A stretch of DNA of 64,000 bases. It comes from Allolobophora icterica (taxonomy: Eukaryota; Annelida; Clitellata; Crassiclitellata; Lumbricidae). Below the pieces are notes generated by a model. The model made no database searches and was not told where the DNA came from. It saw nothing but the letters and a program-made list of their open reading frames with translations. The number at the start of each line of letters is the position of its first letter. Position 1 is the first letter of the stretch. Location of the stretch: contig OY744604.1 in the NCBI GenBank assembly GCA_963556255.1, positions 22,244,566 to 22,308,565 of the forward strand, written 5' to 3'. The position numbers and the translations under genes were made by a program. Shown here piece after piece: positions 12,678 through 25,200 of this stretch.

Positions 12678-12906
12678 TTATTTATTTATTCCAGATATTT
12701 CTATAGCGCCTCTCGAAGTAACTACTACTCAGAGGCGCTCCCGACTACAGCATTTGATACTGTGCCGAAATGTTCACGCCGAAGCGCCACGAGCAATTGC
12801 GAGTGAATGACTTGCCCAAGGTCCGTACGCAGCGGCTAGAGTGGGATTCGAACCTGCAACCCTCCGGTCACAAGGCGCCGAACTTACCACTGAGCCACCA
12901 CGCCCC
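12678..12906 (-). mobile_element. tRNA-derived SINE
   Basis: On the minus strand the head at 12906 carries an A box (TGGCTCAGTGGTAAG) and a B box (GGTTCGAATCC) of a tRNA. A body follows, then the tail GGGAGCGCCTCTGAGTAG, GAGGCGCTATAGAAATA and a (TAAA)n run. The tail is the same as on the window's LINEs, so it probably moves on their machinery. Confidence 0.9.
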
Positions 12907-13640
12907 ATTTTTGTCACTCAGCAGAGTATTCAGTTCTTCAGAGCATTGAGCTTGCGCATAGAATTCCTTCAGATTGATCTTGGTCTGTAGTGCTACAATT
13001 CTGAATTCAAAACAGCACTGAAGTATGTCAAGGCACCGAAAGTTGTAAGCGAAATGGCAGAAAGATGTGAGGGAGCTGCAGAGGACAGAGGCTGAGGGAG
13101 CTGCAGAGGACAGAATGACGTGAGTTTAAAGCTGATCTGACCAGAAATTAATTAAGAACCGTAACACTTTCTCCTTCAAGTACATGTAGTTGCTGAGCAC
13201 AAAAAGTTGTTCACAGACTCTAAGAAATCCACAATTGTGGCCGGACTGAAATGCTAGACATTAGCGTTTAACAGTATACAGTCTTTTTGTATTATGTATT
13301 CTTTATGTTGAAGGCTATGTCGGACTAGAACCATTTTCAGAACTTACTTTAATAATCCTTTAAATAGCTGCTGATTGCACAGTGTTACTGCTTCTGGTTA
13401 ATAATGCATTCACTGCTAGACAGTAAAGTAGACAATCAATACAGTATAATATGATACAGAATATATAATTAGCGGCATTGAGCGAATAGGACATGCCTGT
13501 GTAAAACTACACTTGCCAAGAGGCACCCCTAAACATCATCCTAAAAATCACAAACTTCACAGAAAATTTTATTTATTTATTTGGAACATTGTGAGAGGGT
13601 GAAGTTAAAAAAATAAGAATTTTTTCTGAGCCACTCTAGT

Positions 13641-14189
13641 ATCGTATCTAAGCTGTCGCTATATAAATCTAAATTTATAATTATACTTCAACGAGTCGCA
13701 TCGGCCTAAATAAATGTGACCTAGGCCAAGAAGCTGGGTCTCGTGTCTTAAACTGAATTATTATAGATATTTTCTTAAGCTGATGGCTGAATGAAGTCAG
13801 GCGATTAGTGTCAGCATTGCTGTCACAACATTTATACAGTATTGGTTGTTTACCAACTGGATTGTGCATTGCTCAACGGCTTCAGTTGAATTGATTGCTT
13901 AATGAAAACAACGTTATAGAAGCCATTGAGTAATCAGGTCAATACTGGTTCAAATACTGGCTAGTATTGATCTGATTCACTCAGCCAATAGATTCACTTT
14001 CGACGGATGTAAAATATCGATTGTCAGGAAATCGCATTTCCCGTATATTTATATAGCATTCAGTTGAATATAGTCAGTAGTTACTGATTCGGGATGCAGA
14101 ACCATTCACTAGATGCTGAAATCAAACTTCTATGACTATTCATTGTGATTAAAAACGGCATCTTTATCTAATCTGTTTGCGCTTTTCTC
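13641..14189. other. Unassigned spacer
   Basis: AT-rich sequence with no element or exon that I can support. Confidence 0.4.
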
Positions 14190-14326
14190 AGATGGTGTCA
14201 CAAATAGCGGTTTACTCCGTCTGGAGGCTTACATCGGATGCTCCGTTAAATTTGGCGATTCAACATCTAACATGCAAACACTGCTTGCCAGACTGTTGGA
14301 TGGAAATTATCGGGTCTGCACTTCAA
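14190..14326 (+). other. Exon-like open segment of unknown identity
   Basis: A frame preceded by TTTTCTCAG and followed by TCAAG|GTAGGG encodes about 45 residues, including GLLRLEAYIGCSVKFGD and MQTLLARLLDGNYRVC. I do not recognise a family. No partner exon is visible, so it could be a stranded exon or a transposon relic. A further open stretch at about 14570-14705 (SVAEIASGVLQDYGIKTRVA) lies inside the next element. Confidence 0.3.
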
Positions 14327-14344
14327 GGTAGGGCCTATATTCAA

Positions 14345-16075
14345 CAGGGTGGAGTGAAAATGGCAAGAACATTTTTAAGCAAACGTTTTCTAATAGTGAT
14401 GGAAAGTTGCCAGCATGTTAGTGTAAATAGTGCTCAAAATATTGTTGATTTTTGCTTTGCATCTTCTGCCCTCTACCGGCGATAAAATATTTACCATATC
14501 AAATTCTTTTAATAACGTCAATGTATTGCATTATTTTTTTCTTTTTCTTCTTTTCGTCGAACGGTTACAATTAATGAAATACACGTTCAAATCAGTTGCG
14601 GAAATCGCATCTGGTGTGCTACAGGATTATGGAATTAAAACCAGGGTCGCAACTTTGGTCTATAAAGATGGGGTACCAATTTCTTACATACACGACGCAA
14701 GGCGTTGACTGCGATCTCTGGGAATAATAAAATATTGATTGGCATTGTTCAAAAAGAGGGGTACGGTACCCCCAGTCCAAAAAGCGGGGGTACGGTACCC
14801 CCAGTCCAAAAAGCGGGGCTTCGCCCGGTACGGGTACTCCTCGTATCCAAAAAATTACGGCTTAGATTGTAACGCCTAATGAATGCAGCGACGTTACTGA
14901 AAGGAAGAAAATTAGGAGAGAACGAAAGAAGTAGGCTACCGAGCATGATGTGCCAGTATACGAATGTGAGTGTTGAGGGATTTTCCAGGGAGTAGTCCAA
15001 AAGCGGTCCGAGTCCTGTTTCCGGGGGGGGACAGATCAAGAGAGGAGGCAGAGCAGCTGTGAAGGATGGTGTTGTTTAGGGCGAGAAGAATTGGAAGGCA
15101 GAGGATCAGATGAGTCAGGGTCGGAGTAGGCCCTAGTTGAAAAGGTGAGACTTCAGATTGGAGTCGAAAGCCCGGAGATAAATAGAGGACACGAGGAGAA
15201 GGATAGAGGACGGGTTGTAATGATGATGGAGGAACCGAGAATCTGTGGGATTCAAGGGGGAGATCGTTCCAGAGGCGTGGTGCTCTCACTGATTTGTTGG
15301 GTATGGCTTGGTTGAAGAACTTGAGGTGAGTAATGACCGGGGATCGAGAAAGACTGAGATGATCGGGTGAAGCGGGTTTCCTAGATGGTGACGAGATCAC
15401 GTAGATACTTGGTCTGGAATATTATATTGAGTTGTAGGTTAGTTACAGGACTTTGACGTGCATTCGCCAGTTTAGTCAGTAGAGTTGTTTGAGGTTGGGA
15501 GTGATATGATGATGTTTGAGCGTTCTCGTGACAGCCCTGGTTAGTGAGTTTTGGCTAAGTTGCAGACGCTTGATTTGGGTGTATTCAAGGTTAAGGCTTA
15601 GGGAATTGCTGTAATCAAGCTTTGAATGAACAATAGAGGTAACAATGGTAGAGGCAGTTTTAAGGTCGATCTTGGGCAGGATGAGACGAATGTCACAAAT
15701 TTGCATGAAGCAGGAGCGCGAGAGGTTGGAGATGTGATTAGAGAAGGAGAGGTGTGTATCACAAGTAATGCCAAGATTGCGGAAGGGGAGTCCGAAGTGA
15801 TGGTTAAGAAACGATGAGTTAGTCGATAGGCGTATGGAAGGGTTACGACTTTTCTTGATATGATCACCAAGGCCTAGGATGATGAATTCAGTTTTGGAAG
15901 GGTTAAGGCAGAAGAGATTGAACGACATCCACTGTGAGACTTTGGGTTGATCACGTTGAAATATTGCATCGACGGTAGAGGGCAGAAGATATCATTTGAA
16001 ATTTAAACTTTTTGGTGTGTTCGCCCACTATAATTAGAATTCATTTACTTTAAAAAAGTTTTTCACTCCACCCAA
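14345..16075. mobile_element. hAT-type DNA element with 8-bp target duplication
   Basis: It begins CAGGGTGGAGTGAAAA and ends TTTTTCACTCCACCCAA, flanked by ATATTCAA at 14337-14344 and 16076-16083. A subterminal inverted pair, CATCTTCTGCCCTCTACCG, lies near 14460 and 15970. The interior holds a GGTACGGTACCCCC tandem (14760-14810) and a nested minus-strand LINE. Confidence 0.8.
14940..15960 (-). mobile_element. LINE fragment (CR1-like), 5'-truncated and frameshifted
   Basis: The minus strand reads NPSKTEFIILGLGDHIKK, FRNLGITCDTHLSFSNHI and SIVHSKLDYSNSL, then after shifts SVRAPRLWNDLPLES. Its 3' UTR has the CCAGGGAGTAGTCCAAAAG unit also found at 39225 and 45540. It is inserted inside the hAT element at 14345. 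Confidence 0.82.
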
Positions 16076-16260
16076 ATATTCAAGGCATCAAGGGAAATTC
16101 TTTGGTCCTTTCATATTCGTAAACCAATCATCCATTTAATTTCGCGGTCCTTTGGCGGTGGATTAATGCAAGTCTCGTTTACGGTTGCACTGATCAAAGA
16201 CTAAAGATTGTCTATTGAAGTATTTTTCTCACTCACCCAACAGAATTGATTAAGGCCACA

Positions 16261-18314
16261 CAGGCTTGGACTGGCCCACCGGGACACCGGGAAATTCCCG
16301 GTGGGCCGGTCGCCCAGGCCGCCCAAAAAAGAAAAATATGATTAAAAAAATATTATTATATTTTAGTTCTAATTCTTAATTCTAGTGTTATAAATTTTGA
16401 AATATTGGCAGTGCATGGTTGTTACCAAGAAACTTGCATTGCCACGTGAAACCTGCGGCTACTTGCCAATATTCACTAAACTTACCGTTGATTATAGCGC
16501 ACACAATAAAGAAACAGCTTGTTATCGATTTCTTGTAGGCCTACGTACATATGTTACAACATGCTTTCATAATATTTCTGAATCAAACAAATTTAACGAT
16601 GATGTCCGGTACAGAGCGAAAACTCTTCTCGATTCTTTGACAAGTTTTGAATTTATTTTGACTGCGCAACTGATTTTGAAAGTGTTTGAACACACAATTC
16701 CGTTATCTCGATATTTGCAAATAAACGGCATGGATATCCTACGAACCTATGAGATGGTTTACAATACTATCAATGAATTAAGCCAAACTCATTGAACTTT
16801 TGATTTAATTTTTGAAGCAGATTCAGATCTTGCTAACAGTGAACTAGATAAAAGAAATTTCGACATTGATGTCGAGACAGCTTTGAAACAGAAAAGAATT
16901 AGATCAAGAAAGAGTTTGTCAGAAGAATCTGCTAAAGACCAGCCTAAAAAAAATGCGCAAGATAGGCCAACATTTCGAGTAAATGTTCACAACATGGTAA
17001 ATTAATGGATCCAGTTATTAGTAGTTTGAAACAGAGATTCTCTGAGCACGGTAATCTTTATATGCTGATTTGTCTTCTTTAGATCCAAACAATTTTGCAG
17101 AAATTTCGATAAGGATTCCCAGTGATGGACTACGTACAGCACCTGAGCCAGTTGCTCAAAAATTTTGATTACATTGCAACAAAAGAGCAGCTGCAAAGTG
17201 AATTATTGGACTTTGCAAGAAAATGAGACAATTTCAAAACTAAAAGACTATAATTTATACTATTTGACACTGAAATAACAGACACAATCTCAGAAAACGC
17301 CATGCAAGTTGCATCTATGCCTACAGAAAGTGAAACAGTCCCAATAGCAGAAAACAGCAACAGGGGCAAAAATAAATGCAAATCTTGCAGAAAGTGTACT
17401 GTTTGCTGTTGCCACGTTCTGCTTACGTTCAATTTGCATAGTCTAGCTTATTGAAATTGGTTTTTGGCTTACAAATTCGTTTTGACATTACCCTCATCAC
17501 AAGCTGCTTGTGAGAGTTGATTCACAAAAACTGAAACACATTTTGAACAGATTAAGAAATTTGCTGTCAGTGAAGTTTAGAGTCCTTCATGCTGATGGCT
17601 TGTGAAAAGGACCGTCTTCTCAAAATTAATAATGATGGAATCGTCGACGTTTTAGCGTCAACTTGTGATATGATGAAAAAACTGCTATAGGGCCTACTAA
17701 GTGCTTATGTGAAGTTGTGTCTACTAATTTTATCAAGACGTTAAGTTTTTGAAATAAACTAAACTGTGCACAGTACATTACACAAATGTGACGGTTTAGA
17801 CATAATTACGAATTTACGAAAAATTACAAATTAAAACGCATAGGCCTGCGTGCGAATTTCTTAATCTTTTAGCACTGGCGGCGATCTTGTTTGACAGATG
17901 GGAGACGTTTTAGAACTGATCTGCTCAAAAAAGAGTTTTGAACTGAACTGGTAAAAAAAGAGGTGAAAATTTTTTCCGCGCTCACGCGCGATAAAATCTT
18001 TTGACTATTTTTTGGCGTTTCTTCGAAATTTGGAGGGGGAAAATGTGTGGTGTGTCCCCACCACTGTTAAAGGTGGGTCTTGTTCCCCTCAAACCCCGGG
18101 ATCGCCGCCAATGTCTTTTAGTATTCATTTAACAATATTATGCATTTGGACCTTTAATAACTAAAAATTTCCTCTATTTTATGTTAAATGTAACACAAAG
18201 TATTGGCCCAGGCCCCGTAGGCTATCATGAAAGCTTTCGTGCCTTCGGCGCTCATAATATGGGCCGCCCATGACCAAATTTCCCGGGCCGCTTTTGCAAG
18301 CCAGTCCGACCCTG
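16261..18314 (+). mobile_element. hAT element (ZMYM1-like transposase relic)
   Basis: Perfect 8-bp target duplications AGGCCACA (16253-16260, 18315-18322) flank ends CAGGCTTGGACTGGCC and GCCAGTCCGACCCTG. An open stretch at 16397-16795 (DDVRYRAKTLLDSLTSFEFI, DILRTYEMVYNTINEL) matches the middle of hAT transposases of the zinc finger MYM-type 1 kind. The rest carries stops. A MITE is nested at 17873-18113. Confidence 0.88.
17873..18113. mobile_element. MITE with TGGCGGCGATC ends
   Basis: CACTGGCGGCGATC and GATCGCCGCCAATG ends are flanked by the 8-bp duplication TCTTTTAG (17865-17872, 18114-18121). Related end sequences occur near 25300-25316 and 37449-37470. Confidence 0.85.
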
Positions 18315-18587
18315 AGGCCACATTAAGAGAGGAGCACACGTGTCAGTGCGAGCTGGGCGCGCCCTTGCCTCTGAAACAATCTCTCACCGGACATACGATC
18401 ACAAGCATCTTCAACAATCCATTTGTTTGGCGATTCCCAGGTCGAGGTTGCCGTGTCGGAGCGCCTTTTTAAGTTACATTAAATGGCGCTATACAAGTGC
18501 TCTGATATATTCCTAGAGTAGCACTGTACAAGTTAGCCAAAACTAAAATAGATTATATTACGTTAATTTGGAATATATTAAATCCAC

Positions 18588-18593
18588 TTTATT
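18588..18593 (-). promoter_or_regulatory. Polyadenylation signal of gene C
   Basis: AATAAA on the minus strand, about 275 bases after the gene C stop codon, in non-repetitive sequence. Confidence 0.65.
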
Positions 18594-18867
18594 TTGCACT
18601 CGAGGGACAGAAAACACAACAAGGAACAAAACTTCAAAAGACAATTTATAACAGAACAAAAAAGAAAGCAATCCATTTTGACGTAATTTCTGGTCATGAA
18701 ATTAAACGTTGCATATAATATTATACTTAAGGAAGCGCACACAGTTATAAATTCAGAGTAAATATTATTATTCTATAGTGTACATAATATTCCATACTGT
18801 GGAGATTATTTCAGAACGTCTCATTCCTAGCATTCAGTTCAGTCCGAGATCACGGGGTAGAATTTTG

Positions 18868-19256
18868 TTAAAAACCTTCCTTCTGAATGTCAACATATGG
18901 TTTTAAATAATCAGACGATCGGTTTTCTGCATTACTCGCATCTCCCACATCCTTGACTAGTGCAAGATATGTAGAGTCTGTGCCTGCTGGTGCCACTCTT
19001 TCCGAATCTGATTCTTCAAGGCTTAGATAAAAGGCCTGACCTTTTTCCAATGGACCAGACAAATCGTTTTTGTATTGAACCGGTTCATCTTGGTGATATA
19101 TTTTAAAGTATGCCAAGGAGTCACGCTGAGCAGGGCATTGATTTTTTGCAGATGCCACATTCAATGCGTCATATTGTTCCACGAAGTCACCAATCTTCTC
19201 GTAACCATCATTCGCTAAGACATCATTCTCGTCAAGATCTTTCTGAGCTGATGCTT
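18868..19256 (-). CDS. Gene C exon 5: ITAM/ITIM cytoplasmic tail
   Basis: The acceptor is CGTTACCAG. The exon encodes about 129 residues ending KPYVDIQKEGF and TAA. Tyrosines lie at 345, 355, 376, 380, 388, 403, 423, 443 and 447. Y345 and Y355 form the ITAM; Y376 (LAYFKI) and Y423 (STYLAL) fit the ITIM consensus. Confidence 0.87.
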
Positions 19257-22200
19257 CTGGTAACGAATAAAAATATTGAGGCTTATTTGAGAAATCAATT
19301 AATAAAAAATACTAAACTAACAAACTTGAGCCATGAAGAAAGTGACAGTGCAATTAAGCGACTATGGAAAAGATATTAATCAATTTATTTTACCAACAAA
19401 TAAACCATTTTAACGAGTTATGCAACAGAACTAATGTGTGTAGCCTTCACGAATATTATCAGTCTTGAAGAAGCCATCTTTATTTGTAGTTACAAAACGG
19501 AAACAATCAACTGATGCATGTGCACAGCGAGAACAATAACTGCATACTTCACACGACAACCTTTAACACTGCAGTTTTATTGCGTTGTATTTTATAACAT
19601 GGTATTGTGTTGTAATAGTTTGGATTGTATTGCACTGAATTGCATTGCTTTTGCTCGACACTGTATTGCATCGTGTTGTATTGTATTGCATTTGTTTCGT
19701 ATTGTTTCACGCTGTATTGTATTTACACAGTTACACTAAATTTATTTTAATGCATGCATTACATTGTATTGTTAAATTTTCATTTGAAGCAATTCAAAAC
19801 CCGTCCTGAATGAGCGTCATCCGGATGTAACATTAGCCTATGTTTCTGCTTTACCTGGGGTGCTCGATAGTGTAGTGGTTAGCTTGCTGGATTGTCAACT
19901 GAGAGGTTGGGGGTTCATATCTTCTTCTTCTCCTTCTCCTTCTTCTTCTTCTTCTTCTTCTTCTTCTTCTTCTTCTTCTTCTTCTTCTTCTTCTTCTTCA
20001 TCATCATCATCTTCTTCTTCTTCATCTTCTTCTTCTTCTTCTTCGTCTTCATCATCATCTTCTTCTTCTTCTTCATCTTCTTCTTCTTCTTCTTCCTCCT
20101 CCTCCTCCTCCTCCTCTTCTTCTTCTTCTTCTGCTGCTGCTGCACTCACCTTTTGATAGAAATTTGTCCTGAACGTCTTTTGGTTTAGTTTCAGTTTCAA
20201 GTGTAGTTCTCTTCTCAGCTGGTCAGAAACATTCAAATATTTGTGTTACTGCTAAACAAGGCAATTACGAAGTACTCATAATCTAGTCAAGCAAGAACTG
20301 GCGCTTTAACAAGGAAGAGATCACACAGTTGCTGCATGGTAAGAAGACTTGTATATGGATGCTGCTAAAATAGATGATGGTGGATGGATACAGTCAACTG
20401 AAGGAGAAAGTCCAGCATCGAGAGGAGTGGCAACATTTGAAGTTTGATCCTTACCAAGGACAGACTACTTGAACAAGAAGATGATAGGTTCACTTTACAT
20501 AAGATGATTGAGTATAATATAGGCGTGATGTCTGCCTTAAGCTACGAGGTACTCTAAAGAAGCATTGTTAAGTCACAGGGGTGGGCAAACTAGGGCCCGC
20601 GGGCCAGGTCTGGCCCGCCAACATTTTTATCCGGTCCACACAATTCTTCAGAAAATTCAAAAGATATCACAACATTCAGACCGCGATAGGTTTCCTCGAT
20701 TTACTCACGTGGCGCTGCTTTCTTACTTACTAATCTGGTCTAGTTAATGCATATTCAGGGTTGCATAGACCTACATCTCACAAGTAACAGCCAACACATA
20801 TTTAATTTTAAAAAAGTGAACTGTTTTCATGTATGTCGTTTTCAAAATTTTAAATTTTGTTACCCGGCCTGTGACGAATTGCGCTTAGTATTGGTATTGG
20901 TTAGGCCCTTAATAAGCGGTTAGACCCTGTGCACCTGCAATTAGGCGCATACGAGAGCGCGCCAAATTGGTCTTTGGTTTGACTGTGACCAATGGCTGGA
21001 TGGGTTTCACCGGAAGTCTGGTGCTGTTGGGACATAAGGAAATTTAGTCAGTCGATGTTTAGCTCTCAACGGACAGAGAACGAAGGTCGGCTGTTTAGTT
21101 CTCGACGGACTGAGTGTATAGAAGTATAATTATTAAGTGTTTATAGTCTATTAGCGTACAATGAACGGACATTTGATTTCTCTTGCTAATTTGTTTAAAT
21201 AAACTTTGAAGACGTCAAAGACTCGTTTATTACAGTTCAGCGAAATATCGGAAAAATCCTCACAATTGGCGAGCCTACCAGGAGCCCATAAGCGTGAAAG
21301 AGGATTTTCGTGCGAGTTTTGGATCCGACGTAAAGCGAACTGCAGCTATGTCCACGTTGAAGGACTTGGTGGACCTCGGCAGTAAATGCGGGCTATCAGG
21401 AAAGGACTTTCTGGCATGGGTCACGCAGAAGCAAACCGAAGAACGAGACGATCGAGATCGGGTTCGTATAGCGGAAAAAGAGCGGATTGCTGAACAAAAG
21501 GAACTGGAGGAAATAGCTTTGGCGCGGGCCAAAGTGGAGCGAGAAACAAAGGTTCTTCAGTTGAAAATTGAAAAACCCCTCGTATCATCCGCCGACGACG
21601 GAAGTCTACCAGACGACGAGAACCTGTCGCAGCGAGGAGAAAGCGACGGAAACGGAAGAGCAGTCAGAAGAAAGGGTGTCAGAGGTCCGAAGATTCCGCC
21701 CTATGAAGAGGACAAGGACGAGCTGGACAGCTATCTCTTTCGCTTCGAAAGATATGCTCAGCTACAGAATTGGAGGAGATCGGACTGGGCAGTTTATCTG
21801 TCGGCGCTGCTCAAGGGTTTCGCTCTGGAAGTTTACGCCCGGTTACCGATTGAAGAGGCGCTGGACTACGACCGCCTCAAGCAAGCCCTGTTGAAGCGCT
21901 TCAATGTGTCGGAAGATGGATTCCGCACCAGATTCCGGAGCGCAAGACCTGACGGAAGTGAGACTCCGTTCCAGTTTCTTTCCCGTCTGGAGTCCTACCT
22001 GCTACGATGGATCGAGATGGCTGGGAAAGAGGACACTTTTGAAGACCTGAAGACGATGATCATTCGCGAACAATACATAAACACCTGCTCAAAGGATTTG
22101 GCGGTTTTCCTCAAGGAGCGAAGACCTGCTACGCTGTCGGAAGTGGCTGAAACAGCCGAGCGCTACACGGAAGCGCATCCTCTAAGACCATGTGACCAAA

Positions 22201-25200
22201 GTGGAGACTCGTCGCAAGAAGAATCACCCAGGGCAGATCGGAAATACCGTGCTCAGATGAAAGAAGCGGTCAGACGTTGCTTCATCTGCGAAAGCACGAA
22301 GCATCTGGCCCGTGACTGCACGAAGAAAGTACAGATGGCCAGCCTGGAATGCGAAGATAATGTATATCCAGAAGAAAGAAACCGGAAGCCCTGGGAAACG
22401 AGGGACAGCCGACGACCCTCATCAGCGACGAAGCATGGATTTGACTGGGACAGCCGTCACCAGAAGCAGCTCTGTACTTCACCGACAACCCAGGTGAAGC
22501 CACCTGTACTGGCGCAGAGCAGAGGAAGTCCGAGATGTCGAGCGCACGGACGACATCAGTGTGAAGATTGTCTGATGACCGAAGTTGGACCGATTTGCAA
22601 CGCGATGCTTTTAGACAGTGTTGAGCTCCGCTGTGGCTGCACTTTGCCGGTCATTGCCGACGCTTGTAGAGACACGAATTCACCCACGTCGATGCCAACG
22701 GCGAACGGTTTAGTCGGACAACGGAAGGTCGTCGTTCTGCGAGATACCGGTTGTTCAACTGTGGTAATTAGAAGAGACTTGGTGCCAAGCGAGGCCCTTA
22801 CAGGTACAACGAAGACATGTGTCTTGATCGACGGAACGATTCGTCGCGTGCCGGTGGCCGAGATTGAAGTGGATACGCCGTACTTCAAGGGTAAAGTAAA
22901 GGCCATCTGCATGAGGAGACCTCTGTATGACCTTATTATCGGCAACGTACCTGGGGTCCTAACTAATTTAGTTACCTGAATGGACAACTGTTGATTTGTA
23001 CGTAGTTACTAACGTGTTGTTTGAGTTAAAGTATTGGATAGGGGTGACACTAGCCTTTCTAGTTAATATGTTGCACAAGCTTGTCTCGAGTATTTGCCCA
23101 AGCTGAGGTACTAAGTATATAGTCTTAGCGCTATTCGTCTAAATTTTTTAGAGTGAGAAACTTTGTTCAAATTTTCACTCATAAGCGTGAAAGAGGATTT
23201 TCGTGCGAGTTTTGGATCCGACGTAAAGCGAACTGCAGCTATGTCCACGTTGAAGGACTTGGTGGACCTCGGCAGTAAATGCGGGCTATCAGGAAAGGAC
23301 TTTCTGGCATGGGTCACGCAGAAGCAAACCGAAGAACGAGACGATCGAGATCGGGTTCGTATAGCGGAAAAAGAGCGGATTGCTGAACAAAAGGAACTGG
23401 AGGAAATAGCTTTGGCGCGGGCCAAAGTGGAGCGAGAAACAAAGGTTCTTCATTTGAAAATTGAAAAACCCCTCCTATCATCCGCCGACGACGGAAGTCT
23501 ACCAGACGACGAGAACCTGTCGCAGCGAGGAGAAAGCGACGGAAACGGAAGAGCAGTCAGAAGTAAGGGTGTCAAAGGTCCGAAGATTCCGCCCTTTGAA
23601 GAGGACAAGGACGAGACCGCGATAGGTTTTCCTCGATTTACTCACGTGGCGCTGCTTTCTTACTTACTAATCTGGTCTAGTTAATGCATATTCACAGTTG
23701 CATAGACCTACATCTCACAAGTAACAGCCAACATATATTTAATTTTAAAAAAGTAAACTGTTTTCATGTTTGTCGTTTTCAAAATTTTAAATTTTGTTAC
23801 CCGGCCCTCGGAATATTTTTGGCGTTTGATGTGGCCCAAATAGCAAAAATAATGTTTGCCTACCTCTGGTTAAGTAAGCACTTTGAAAACTAAGTAAGAC
23901 ATTGTTAAGAAAAGTCACCTTGTAACGCTCTTCTCTTCATACGACAGCAAAGGACTGTTGTTATGATTGTCATTAGAACGAAGACGCCAAGCATACCAAT
24001 CCCCAACGCCAACGAAATTACGACTGAAATTACACAAGAAATCATCAGAAAATAACTTGATTCACTAACCAAGTGAACTATTTGTATGTGTATGTGTATG
24101 TGTATGTATGCCTGAATGCTGGTCTCAACCCGTTAGATGGCTTACATTTCTAGTCTCTCTATCTCATCGGACTGCAACTTTAACACAGAAGAAATGCTGT
24201 CATAATATTCCTTTCCATTTCTTTAAGCTGTCTCATTTCAGCGATCACAAGTCGCCTTATATTGTTGCTAAGTCAAAGAACCTTTCTCACTGCACTCCCT
24301 CTTTTTCGGTGGCGATCTTCTAAGTTCCAATTAGGTCTAATCTGCGTAGAATGTTTTTTTTCTGACAGAGGCGCTATATTATTGTTAAACACAACACACC
24401 ACAATACACAGGTAAAATGCCTTAGAGTATGTAGCCGAATTATACTAAAGCGCCTTTTGGATCCTTAAAAATGCGCTGCCTTGGGCGATTTTCTGGTGGA
24501 GGCGCTACATATTCTGCCCAATACAAACAATGCGATATACAGGTAAGATTCCTTGCAGTATGTAGCTGGATTTTTGCTATAATGCCTTTTAAAGAACTCA
24601 TAAAAGTGCAGCAGTCAATACAATGTTTAATGCCAAATTGAGACAGGAATGTCATTAGCAAACAAAAAACGTAGGCTACTACATTGAAGTATGTGTCCAG
24701 CCTTGGCTGAAAGAAGCTAAAAACAGAGTCACTAAAGAAGGTACATCTTCATTGTACATACATACATGCATATACTAAATACACATGCAGCCTACACACA
24801 TAAGCATGCATACCTATATACTTGTGCGTACAACCCAACTAAGTCGAATAGATGAGGTAAAAATAAATTTTGAGCAGAAGTGTCCCCCAAAATTGTGAGA
24901 AAGTAAGAATAAATGTGTTTAAAAAGGTATTTGAAGACTTTGAAAGAGAAGGATACATTTTTGAAACTGGTGAACCGAGGGGGGACCTTAGAGAGAAAAG
25001 GTGTAAAAAAGCAGAAAAGAGGCGAAGGACTAAAAAAAGGTCAGCAAGGTTTTTCGAAGATGAGTTGGTAAATTTTTTGGAGGATGGGATCGAAGAAAAA
25101 TTTTAAACGGACGAGGTTTTTGTTGGCGAAGAAAGTGTAAGAAAGTACAAGAAAAGAGGTGAATGACGAATAAAAAAAGTCATCAACTTTTTCACGAGAT

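Larger units (their letters stand above)
10778..13640. mobile_element. DNA transposon with long imperfect terminal inverted repeats
   Basis: The left end (TTAGGGTGGTTCA, then GTTCCAAATAA, then TTTAGGGGTGCCTC near 10905) recurs inverted at 13490-13640 (GAGGCACCCCTAAA, TTATTTGGAAC, TGAGCCACTCTA). The ends are roughly 150 bases and diverged. The interior encodes a relic of a protein family common in invertebrate repeats. The element was later hit by a LINE fragment and a SINE. I could not fix its superfamily or target duplication. Confidence 0.65.
20576..23868. mobile_element. hAT element disrupted by an LTR retrotransposon and rearranged
   Basis: The left end is CAGGGGTGGGCAAACTAGGG and the right end GTTTGCCTACCTCTG, the end type of hAT elements also seen at 54969. 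The flanks TTAAGTCA and TTAAGTAA are near-matching. Inside are an LTR, a gag-protease frame, a second copy of the gag start and then a repeat of hAT sequence (20680-20869 is repeated at 23617-23808), so this is not a simple insertion. It lies in the last intron of gene C. Confidence 0.75.

Noticed and set aside
24870..25106. Lys/Glu-rich open frame of 78 residues
   Set aside because: Purine-rich low complexity within a transposon-like repeat near gene C exon 4; no family and no splice context.
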